Shown piece after piece: positions 55,265 to 64,000 of a stretch of 64,000 nt of DNA (position 1 is the first letter of the stretch; each line of letters begins with the position of its first letter). Both the position numbers and the translations under genes were made by a program. The notes beneath the pieces were generated by a model, which was not told where the DNA came from, did no database searches, and saw nothing but the letters and a program-made list of their open reading frames with translations. The stretch is taken from positions 2,418,001 to 2,482,000 of the forward strand of contig OX388320.1 of NCBI GenBank assembly GCA_947579605.1. Reading direction: 5' to 3'. Source of the stretch: Athripsodes cinereus. Its lineage: Eukaryota; Arthropoda; Insecta; Trichoptera; Leptoceridae.

Positions 55265-55440
55265 AAGTGATCACTTAAACCAGCCTAGAGCCAATTCGTA
55301 GGCGTTGGGACGCCTTTCTCACTCCTTCTGAGTAAATTTCGCACAACGTGTGTGTTGTGTTTACACGGTTCTACAATTGAGATATCTGATTGGTTTTGTC
55401 ATCTGCACGTCGTGCCCAAATCCGGTAAAAAATTAAAAAA
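55265..55440. repeat. Repeat family D, best copy
   Basis: ACTTAAACCAGCCTAGAGCC, AATTCGTAGGCGTTGGGACG, CCTTTCTCACTCCTTCTGAG and GATTGGTTTTGTCATCTGCA CGTCGTGCCCAAATCC. Other fragments in the window align to parts of it. Confidence 0.6.
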
Positions 55441-55444
55441 TAGG

Positions 55445-56680
55445 GATTATTGTATTGTATATCAATATTATATCATTAAGTATATTTTTTTACTTTTTGG
55501 TAAAAAGTTTGCCTATATCTGTATTTTTGCACGATTCTCGTTAAAACAATGAAGGAATACAATCATAGGTACACAGGCCTGATAATGTATTAAGCTTGCG
55601 TAATCCATAATACGATGTAATAATTCCAAGTGAACAACAATATACAAATGCAGTACGAAATGCTTAGAAGAATCATTTTCGCAGGGCGTGGCTCTGTTCT
55701 GTTTATACAATAAAACAAACGTTAAAAATAAAACAAACTTACAATTTATTTCGACACAATAATCCATTAATATTAATTATTATTATATTTGATAATTCAA
55801 TGAAATAGTAAGGCTTTGAAAGATTTCCGGTATGAGCGATATATAGTTTAAATAGTGTCCATGTACAAGAAAAATCCTAGGTTCGATTCCTGGATGGAAC
55901 ATAAGAATTTTCGTAATGAAAATCATATACTTACGAGTACTCGTGTTATAAACGTTACAATAAATGTCTATACACACCAACACGATAAGTTAACTTTAAT
56001 TAAGTGTAATTCAAGACAACTTATGCTATTGTAATAAGGCTTTATTTAACTTTTTGTCATAATTTTGTTGTTCAGTAAAATTATTATTAAAAAATTTGTG
56101 TGATAATCCTTTTTTATATTTTAATTCTTTGAACTCTCTTTATATAAAACTCTTAACTGTAATTTGCCATTTATCTACCATTGTAAAGTTGGATATTCAA
56201 ATCATGAAACTTTAGAGTAGAAAAACTCGTCGAAATAAGAAAAACATCAATACTTGAGGGTAAATATTTCTAACATACATGACATTATATTAAACTAATT
56301 TTTTACATGACAATAAGGTATTCCTAAAAATTGTACATAACAAATATGAGGCAATAACAATGATAGGTAGCTACTTACTAGCAGTGTATACGAGTAAGTT
56401 AGTATAAAGATATTAAAATGAATAATTAAATAATACATTGTTATAATATGGAGTACATAATGGCTAAACTGCAATGTTTAATCTGCGAATAAAACTCATA
56501 TGTCTTAGAAGTACATTGGTACTTACATAATATTATTAAGTACTTTTAAATACATACTAATACATTGGTCTCCATAAACATAGTTTGTTGATATATTTAA
56601 GATGCATACATAGATATTATAGGAGGTTGTTGTTGTATTAAGTACGTACATATGTGGTTTAATATTATGGGGATATCAAA
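55445..56680. other. Gene-free stretch upstream of the cuticle-type gene
   Basis: AT-rich. GGTTCGATTCCTGGATGGAA at 55880-55899 looks like a B-box and may be a remnant of a further tRNA-derived SINE. Nothing else supported. Confidence 0.4.
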
Positions 56681-56684
56681 GTAG

Positions 56685-56692
56685 TATAAAAG
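56685..56692 (+). promoter_or_regulatory. TATA box of the cuticle-type gene
   Basis: TATAAAAG lies about 31 bp before ATCAATC (56718), a likely transcription start, and 89 bp before the ATG. A strong TATA box fits a highly expressed, stage-specific cuticle gene. Confidence 0.7.
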
Positions 56693-56773
56693 GGCTCACA
56701 TGAATCTAAAAGGATATATCAATCTTGTGCTTTGTTGTGTTCAGTAGTGCAAAATCAAAACTAACCTATCAAA

Positions 56774-56785
56774 ATGAAAGCCTTC
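56774..56785 (+). CDS. Cuticle-type secreted protein, four-codon exon 1
   Basis: ATG AAA GCC TTC followed at once by the donor GTAAGTTT. It joins in phase 0 to 57682, giving MKAFLCLALFVAAVFA as signal peptide. The AAA-ATG context (TATCAAAATGAAAGCC) is good for insects. The short first exon with the signal peptide completed by exon 2 is the standard layout of insect cuticular protein genes. Confidence 0.88.
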
Positions 56786-57681
56786 GTAAGTTTAACTGTT
56801 ATTATAAATCCGTTTATTTTTTTTTTTTTTAAGTTTTAAAAGTATTGTTAATTTTAAGATTGTATAAAATAAATAAACGTTTTTTCATAGACAAATAAAC
56901 AAAAGAAGAGATAAATAGGGATAACAAAATTTTAGGATTATTTCTGTAACAACTCAGCGCAGTCAGTTTTAATTTTTTTTTATGTTATCAATAATTATTT
57001 TCTACATGAATCCGGGTTTTCTAAGAAACTCAAATACATAACAAAATACCCCTAAAATAAACAATATGCTTGAGTCGTAAAAGCGAAGTAGATCAGTAGA
57101 ACTAATTATATGGGCTATGGGCTAATTCCATGACAAGAGGGCTTATAATATTTTGTAAAACAATGATTTGTCGTGTCGACCCAATAAACTCTTAACGAGA
57201 ATTGAAACATTTATTTGTTTTAGTACAGAAAAAATTTAATGTTTCATTTATTGTTGGTATGGATGACAAAGGAACTAACATTCCTGTAACCTTCCTGATA
57301 GTTTTTTTTGTTATTTTTTGTTCGTTGAATATTGCAGACTGATCTTAAACAATTTTACACCAATGCATCTTTGAAAGTTCCTTTTTTTTCAATTATCAAT
57401 ATTGAAAGACCCACCGACCACTCGGATGGTGGAGAAGTATGGAGACTTCCAATTATCCGATTCTAATTAGTACTCTAGCAAGTTTACACGAAAAGTGGCA
57501 TATGATGGGGGCAGCCTTAAGGGCTTGCCGACTAAAATCACCTCTTTTGTTTACAATCTTTCAATTTCAATATTTTGATTATATTTCTCCAATGTCCCTC
57601 TAGCCGAGGGAAGCAAACAAATACAACAGACGTTTTTATATCTATAATAATTATATCTATCATTTTCAACTTCGCTTCCAG
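56786..57681 (+). other. Intron 1 of the cuticle-type gene
   Basis: The donor is GTAAGTTTAA and the acceptor CTTCGCTTCCAG. It contains a repeat fragment at 57428-57540 also seen in eIF3f intron 2. Frames on the opposite strand are not supported. Confidence 0.75.
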
Positions 57682-57918
57682 TTGTGCCTTGCCCTCTTCG
57701 TTGCCGCCGTCTTCGCCGAAGACAAGCAGCCAGAAAAGAGAGCCGTGGTGAGCTATGGATATGGAGGCCTCCCAGCCTACTCTGGTGTCCCAGCCTACAC
57801 AGGCCTCCCCGCTGTAGCTGCTGCCAGCACATACCATGGAATTGGAGCCTACCCATACTCATCACATCTTGGATACGCCGGACTTCCATACTCCCATGCC
57901 CCAGCTATCATCCCTAAG
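57682..57918 (+). CDS. Cuticle-type secreted protein, exon 2
   Basis: Encodes LCLALFVAAVFAEDKQPEKR and then VSYGYGGLPAYSGVPAYTGL to HAPAIIPK, 79 residues in phase 0, followed by the donor GTAAAATT. Signal cleavage is likely after AVFA. The mature protein starts with a charged stretch ending in a dibasic KR, then Gly/Tyr/Pro/Ala-rich repeats such as GLPAYSGVPAYTGLPA. GC content and codon use are far higher in GC than the surroundings, typical of a highly expressed structural protein. The KR site leaves open a neuropeptide-like-precursor annotation, a label often given to such proteins. Confidence 0.88.
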
Positions 57919-58085
57919 GTAAAATTATAATTTAAATTAAATCAGCTTTCTAAGGAAATTATAACAGTCTACATCAAACTCGTTGTAAATTTTCAGTAAT
58001 GAAATGTGTCACTTGATTATTTTGTTTGTAAATGAATGATGAAAAAAGAGCTAAGTTTTTACAGTAATACAACATGAATAAGCGC

Positions 58086-58155
58086 TGTTCTTTCCGTGCC
58101 AACAAAAAATTCAGACTTTAGGACTGATGGGATACCTCATAGCTGAATAAAATTA
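58086..58155 (+). repeat. Repeat family A fragment in intron 2 of the cuticle-type gene
   Basis: CTTTCCGTGCCAACAAAAAA TTCAGACTTTAGGACTGATG and ACCTCATAGCTGAATAAA, the middle of family A. Confidence 0.5.
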
Positions 58156-58267
58156 ATTGTATAAATTTTAAAACAGAATATTATACTTGTCCCGTTCAAA
58201 TGGCAGATGAAAATTAGGGTTGACATTATTTAATCTTTCTGAAGTCATTATATTTTTTTCTTTTCAG

Positions 58268-58426
58268 GTTGCCGCTCCTTTGGCCTACTCCGGATACCCA
58301 TATGGCGGCTATGCTTCAGCCCTCCACGCCCCAGTCGTGACCAAGGCTATTGCCCCAGTCTCACCCTTCGGATATTCATCTCCATACTTGGGATATGGAG
58401 GATATGGACACTCCCTCTACCATTAA
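58268..58426 (+). CDS. Cuticle-type secreted protein, exon 3
   Basis: The acceptor TCTTTTCAG ends at 58267. It encodes VAAPLAYSGYPYGGYASALH, APVVTKAIAPVSPFGYSSPY and LGYGGYGHSLYH, then TAA. The whole protein is 135 residues, with no Rebers-Riddiford chitin-binding consensus, so it belongs with the low-complexity Gly/Tyr-rich cuticle proteins and presumably acts in cuticle or another extracellular layer. AATAAA at 58594-58599 probably ends the transcript. Confidence 0.88.
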   Translation, partial: VAAPLAYSGYPYGGYASALHAPVVTKAIAPVSPFGYSSPYLGYGGYGHSLYH

Positions 58427-58593
58427 AAACTTAACAACCGTTAAAATTACCTTTGCAAAATTCACACTGCAGTCTTCGAAGAGACCAATAATATAAATTC
58501 TTTCATAATTTAGGAAATGTTTTATGTAGCAATATTACAGTTATTCATTCTGTAATGCCCGTTCATCATGAAATATTCTACAATGCCTGAAAT

Positions 58594-58599
58594 AATAAA
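58594..58599 (+). terminator. Polyadenylation signal of the cuticle-type gene
   Basis: AATAAA 168 bp after the stop codon, in AAATAATAAAACATTTCC. Confidence 0.5.
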
Positions 58600-60125
58600 A
58601 CATTTCCACATTACAGTGATGAATAGATCTAAATCTAAAATGATTTATTAATCGCTTGTAACGATCTACGATCTATCGCGAATGAAAGAAATTATCTCCG
58701 CATGTTTCCCAAGAGATTTTTATTTAAAATTAAATCTTAATAAGCACTAAAAATTCTTTCGTTTGGGATGTAAAATATTTTCTTAACTCATTTAAAATTA
58801 TTAATTTTGGTCTCTGATTTTTCAAATTTATTTATTATTCATAATTTAAGATATTTAATTAGTTTCTTCAAACATTGCTTGCGAAATATAAATGCTTAGA
58901 AAATATTTCAACGACTTTCTTTAAATTTTCTTTTACAAAGTGTTGTATGAAGAAGCAATTATTAACAAATTATAATTACACCAATCACTCACGACCATTT
59001 GTATGTTTAAATGACGAACGATTTCATTTATTTATATCATATATTTATTAGAAGCTGCAGAAAAAAAAATATTGTTTTCAACTATATTTTGTGATTTTTC
59101 TGCAGTTTCAAAACGGTTGTAGCAATACATTCATGTAATTTTGTAAATTTAATAAATAATTTATGATATACAAATTTATCTTTTTTCATTAAAATACCCT
59201 TGCTGATCTACATCTTCTTTATTTACATTTTTCTATTTAAATAATGACAAATCGAAAAAGACACAGTAGGTATGTCATCGACTCCATCATCAGGCGATTA
59301 GTAAAAAATTCTTTTTTCTAATTGCGAGAGACTCCGAATACTAATTCTAGTAAGCGAAGTTAATAAAAGTCATTTGGAAGTTAACTAAATAATAATAATA
59401 ATAAACTTTATTGTACAAAATATTTGGACCAAAAATTACGCGCTCGAGTTGCCCACATTAGGGGCAAAATTTAACAATAATGGTAATATATTCAAAACCT
59501 ACTTTGTAGAGTGTAAATTCGTACGTGGCGTATTGGTGAGAGCAGAAATGATATTTACACTAATATCAGGCGCGAAACCCAATAACGGTACATTAAAAAT
59601 GGATTCAAATTTTAAATAAATAAACTGTTATCAACTATATGCATAAAAATACATCAAGTACCTACATTTCAATTAGAGATTTCTTTACACTTTACAGTTT
59701 AGTAGGTATATAAGGTACTCTACCTATTTCTAACAATTAATGAATAAATAAATAATGTCTTGGTATTATTAATCAAAAATATTTAATAAAATGGTTAATC
59801 CGTAATGTCGACACTTCATTCAAATTGTCAGTGACCCGAAGAATTTATCAAGTGTTAAAATTGTATATTAATATTAACTTTAAACGCAGCATCGCTCAGC
59901 GGATACAAAGAAGTTATTATCACCTCAAAATATCAGGCAATCTCAATTGGAGGAGCAATCGAACCTTGCAAAAAATGGAACGGGAAAAATGAAAAAGATT
60001 ATTTACTGATTGATGGTTTTCTCACCTGCACGTTGTCCTCAAACCCAGTGAATAAAAAGTAGGTACTTTTTCCAATAGATTGGTTTTTCTAATTCTTGAT
60101 TAGTAGGTAAAAACAGCTATGAAAG
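58600..60125. other. Gene-free stretch with a LINE-like tail
   Basis: AATAATAATAATAATAAACTTTATTGTACA at 59388-59417 followed by GCGCTCGAGTTGCCCACATT looks like the 3' tail of a LINE on the minus strand. A family D fragment lies at 59990-60060. Otherwise AT-rich. Confidence 0.45.
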
Positions 60126-60129
60126 ATAT

Positions 60130-60585
60130 ATAATTATAGTGAGTTTCAATCCATTAGATTGGTCTACAACATGCTTTTATTTTCTTCTCCATTCCTCCCT
60201 ATCTTCTACGAGTTTTTTTCAAATTAACATATGTGCTACAGCGATTGTCCTTCATCACTCTATTCATATAGGCGTCTCTTGGTCAGCCTCTACATTTCCT
60301 GCCTTCGGTCATGCCCTGCATGATGAAAATGGGCAGGTCTGAGTGCTGATGTTGTGGTTAATCTAGTTCCCTCATTGTTTACTTGTCTTTTTAAGTAATT
60401 ATATTCTTTCTTCAACCATTTAACACCATGTTCCGACCATTGAATCTTCAGCATGCGTCTGTAGAACCACATCTTAAAGGTTTTCAAACATCCGCTTTCA
60501 GCCTTGCTGATGGTCCACATCTCACTACAATATATAGCAGAACACTCCAGACAAATATCTTTATCATGTTCTTCCGAACATTTAA
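60130..60585 (-). pseudogene. LINE family L1, longest copy (ORF2 C-terminus)
   Basis: The minus strand reads MWTISKAESGCLKTFKMWFY, then RRMLKIQWSEH, and further down EDREEWRRKIKACCRPI, in the order of a non-LTR ORF2 C-terminal region (the MWxxxK...WFYRRML-I-WxEH pattern). Frames are broken in between. It is the source of the short L1 tails at 5958-6130, 33315-33425 and 50825-50880. Confidence 0.75.
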
Positions 60586-60589
60586 ATAA

Positions 60590-63500
60590 AAGTAAACACT
60601 CTTAAATATCATTGAACCTACTAAAATATGTATGTGGAAATTATCATTTCACAATCGGCGTAAAATCAAATCGAATTCATTTAAGCAAAACTTAAATAGA
60701 TAAATAAATAATTTTATATTACTTTGTAACCATAGCTACCTAAATTCAATTCGATTATTTAATTTCAATAATAAAGTTCCTTGAATCGCATTATTACTTT
60801 CAGAACTATTTATATTTATCGACCTACATTAATTGATATGCATTATATTATTTTCTAATTATATGACATTATTAGCTTGTTTAAAGTTAATTATGTCATA
60901 TAATCGCCGAAAAATATTTAACCTTCGATATGATTTATAAAATTTTGTAATAATCAATGCACAGTTATAAGAAATATTTATAATGAAAAATTGAATTCAA
61001 TTTCTTTGCTATGCGAATTTGTATTATATATATGATATCTTTCAACAGACATCTGCGATCACTTTAGATCTTAATACACATCCTTTAACGGGTAGAGAGA
61101 GAGAGTATGGGTGTTTCCAATGCTTACGAATTGGCTTTTGGCTGGTTTAAGCATGCTTTACTCTAGAAACGTTCACCTATTTCCACTTCACTCTTTTTTA
61201 TGACGAATGGAATTTTCATCAAAAGATGAAAGAAAAGAACATCCAGACAAAATATGTCTTAATGCCTCTCCCTCCCGATAACAGGCTCTGCATCTATCCG
61301 AAATATTTTGTTTCATTATAAATTTAGGATAATTGTTGTTGTTTGTTTATTATTATTATTCATTTTGGTTTGTTACATTATTATGTATAGGTATACTTGC
61401 TCACACTAATTTTGATGATTTTATTTAATAAGGTTTTATATATTGTAAACATTGTTGATATTTCCCATACGGGTTTTTATTCATGCTAATCTATATTTAT
61501 CATTTTGATATACTTATTGTTGTTATTATTGGTTATGATTTTTGATGTGTTTTGTTTTATATTGTGTAAACCTTCCTTTAAAAGGCCAGTGCGCCGTTAA
61601 TTGAGTAATAAAAATAAATACAAAAAAGTAACAAATAAATTAATATAAAATAGGTTTGTTTCTTTTTATCAATAATGTATCTTTGTAATAAAAAATAAAT
61701 GTAAATATCAATTAAGAAATTATCTCCGATGTTCCAATAAAAACTTTAATAGTTCAGATAAGTATTCGTATGTATTTTGCATGGATTTAGTTATAGGTGT
61801 AACAAAGCAGGCTGATATAATATATATTTAAATAATTATTTTAAGTAATAATATATTTAAATTCAATATCTAATAAAATGATCTAGAGTTTGTGTGTTCA
61901 TATTGCGGTTCACATCATGGAAAAATGTGAAAAAATAAGTTAATTAACGAAATATTAGGATTTATTGTTGTTTGCTAAAGTAAATAATATAGAATAAATA
62001 TTTATATGTGATTATTGAATTGCTGATAACATTTACTTAGAACGCGACAATATAAAATTATTTATATTTCGTTAACTTAAATACCCGAAGTTTCTAAGAC
62101 AACGAGAGCCCTCTAGTCGTAGGAGAGATTGATATTGAATTTATTAATTTGTCTTTCAATTCATTTTTTCTTATTTAAATTGTTGCTTCTGGGATCGCAT
62201 TAGCTTACAACTTTAATGATTTCAGCAATGTTTCATCTTGTTGTATATATTATTTATTATATTAAAAATATAATTAAAATAGACTAAAAATATTACACTG
62301 TTTTTCTTTCACTCCATGAATAATATTTGACTTAGATGCCTTTCGGATAGACACCAGTGAGTTTTTATTAGAAACTAATTTGGTACAAGGAATAGAAAAA
62401 TTACAGATCTTTACAAATATTATACGATACCTATATTATAATAAAAACTTTCGCACTGTTATTCCAAGTACTTTACAATCATTATAATCTTGAAACATTC
62501 TTGCTTACTTCCGATAGCCGAACAGCTCTTGTGAAGCTCTCAATGATAAATCCTCAATCTCATGCAATGGATTTAGTCAGTTATCTCAATATCGTTTATT
62601 TCTTGCAGATTACGATCAATGCTGTTAATATCCAAGTTGTTTTCCGATATTGTATTAGCGTAGGTAATTAACGATCTTCTGCCCTCGACTGTATTCTACA
62701 AAATGAGTTCAGTTGATTGTTCATACCCGTATATGACAAATTCATGGCATTCTTCTGGATTTAACTTAACTTACGTATTCCAATTTTGTTCTGTCATGAA
62801 AATAATCTATTCATTACTTTTAAGTCTCCAGATTATCTGATTATACTTATTAACTAACTTTTATTTAGTAGTGATTAACACAAACATAATTACAAACTGA
62901 AACATCCATGTTGAGTGATAACATAATATGAACTTGACCCAGATTGTCACTACGGAGTCAGACAGATACTTTTACCATACTCCGAGACTTTAACTCACCA
63001 TTTAACTGTTAATGTATGTACATAATAATGTATTTTAACAAATAAAGAGGTAGAAGGCATATGAAATAATCAATTCTTTCACAAAAATCCTTATAAAGCC
63101 AACTGTTACATTGATCATTCCATAATGAGTTTGGTCACACAAAAAAACTGACTATATTCTTTCTAACTAAATTTCAAGGTATGTTTACCAAGTTCGACAA
63201 TCTTGAAATATTATCCTCTCCGTTTTAAATTGGCAAAAAATTAAAAGTTTGATGTAATTTTACAGATCTGCCTGAACCTTTTACAGATCAGATCAGAAGC
63301 AGAGTGCCTCTTTCGAAGGGTTATTAATGTGAAATAGTATACCTAGTGGGATAAATATTGAACTATCTATCCTATGTGAAAATATGAACGAAAACCCACG
63401 AAACATTAAAAGAAACATTAATTTAGGTACTTACTTTTTCATTTTAAATAGTAATAAAAATCTATCACGATTGATGCGATCATCAAACCAATATCAAAAG

Positions 63501-64000
63501 GAAAAGAGAGAAAATGCTCGCTACTGTTCGGGGTTCAACCTCTAAACTATTTCGCTTTCAAGAACTTTAGTACTTTCTTTGATTAACTAATATTCCCTTC
63601 GAGTACCTAACGATAATGTATAGGGGAGACATAATCCCATTTCCTTACCTTTTACACCAAAATTTTTGGTAAGTGACCACTAGAGTGCTCCCTTGGAGCA
63701 ATATTTTTCGCTTGTTATCTCTTTTATTGCCAGTTATTTATTTATATCCTTGAATAAATGGAATCGGGTCTAAAAAAATTACGTGTCTTCGATATGTTGG
63801 TATTTAAAATCTATCTATCTATCTATACCCTCACGCCATGTCCCAGCAGGGGTAGGCAGAAAGAATTTAAAATCTCAGTCTTGTCAAATAAAGTCTGATT
63901 ATATAAACGAGACAACAACATATAATTATACTCATAATATCTAATAATAAAATCATAGTTACTTTATAATGTACAATATATATTATTTATCTGAGTTGTT
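60590..64000. other. Gene-free right end of the window
   Basis: No gene recognised. It contains a GA microsatellite (61096-61105), a family D fragment at 61115-61200 in reverse order, a family E fragment at 62185-62350, and a CTAT microsatellite followed by TATACCCTCACGCCATGTCC CAGCAGGGGTAGG at 63808-63858. The rest is AT-rich. Confidence 0.5.

Noticed and set aside
57538..57889. Minus-strand frames opposite the cuticle-type exon
   Set aside because: They lie antisense to a well-supported GC-rich coding exon.

Overview
This is nuclear DNA of an insect, most probably a moth or butterfly. It is AT-rich, its genes are split by GT-AG introns, and it is crowded with short dispersed repeats, tRNA-derived SINEs, LINE tails and MITEs. 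The abundant GTAGGTACCTAC-type words and several repeat families look lepidopteran to me, but no database search was possible. There are no bacterial or organellar features. A run of 200 N at 3337-3536 is an assembly gap.

Five host genes can be reconstructed. (1) A bobby sox/BBX-type HMG-box transcription factor on + has coding exons at 9493-9710, 10445-10526 and 12189-13964. It may have a non-coding first exon in the GC-rich island at about 975-1186. (2) A single-exon PLPP6-like PAP2 lipid phosphatase is on + at 28116-28763. (3) Translation initiation factor eIF3 subunit F is on + in five coding exons between 29718 and 34094. (4) An unrecognised secreted His/Gly-rich protein is on -, with coding exons 36310-35342 and a four-codon first exon at 40445-40434; it converges on eIF3f. 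(5) A small secreted Gly/Tyr/Ala/Pro-rich cuticle-type protein is on + in three coding exons between 56774 and 58426, with a TATA box.

The intron of gene 4 holds a complete 3.3-kb LTR retrotransposon (36728-40039) in the opposite orientation. Its two 301-bp LTRs read as identical, and it carries one intact 645-codon Gag-protease frame. Reverse transcriptase, RNase H and the integrase catalytic core are gone, and remnants of the integrase ends are fused in frame to the protease. This is the most interesting object in the window: a very young non-autonomous element that keeps its structural protein.

The rest is accessory. DNA-transposon MITEs include two hAT-like elements with perfect 8-bp target duplications (23862-24322 and 30361-30545), a two-copy hAT-like family built on GAGAAATTTCTC words (1467-2518 and 53625-54189), a Harbinger-like element with a TAA duplication (24403-24809), and two further TIR elements (48516-49122 and about 50272-50805). 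Two long foldbacks lie at 2647-2833 and 22192-22326. Tandem arrays include a 42-bp minisatellite at 7563-7780 and a satellite of about 105 bp at 16026-16575. At least six kinds of LINE or LINE-tail fragments recur. The gene-poor stretches at 14-28 kb, 40.5-56.7 kb and 58.5-64 kb hold only such repeats and AT-rich sequence. The five genes show no sign of forming one pathway; they appear to be ordinary neighbours in a repeat-rich eukaryotic segment.
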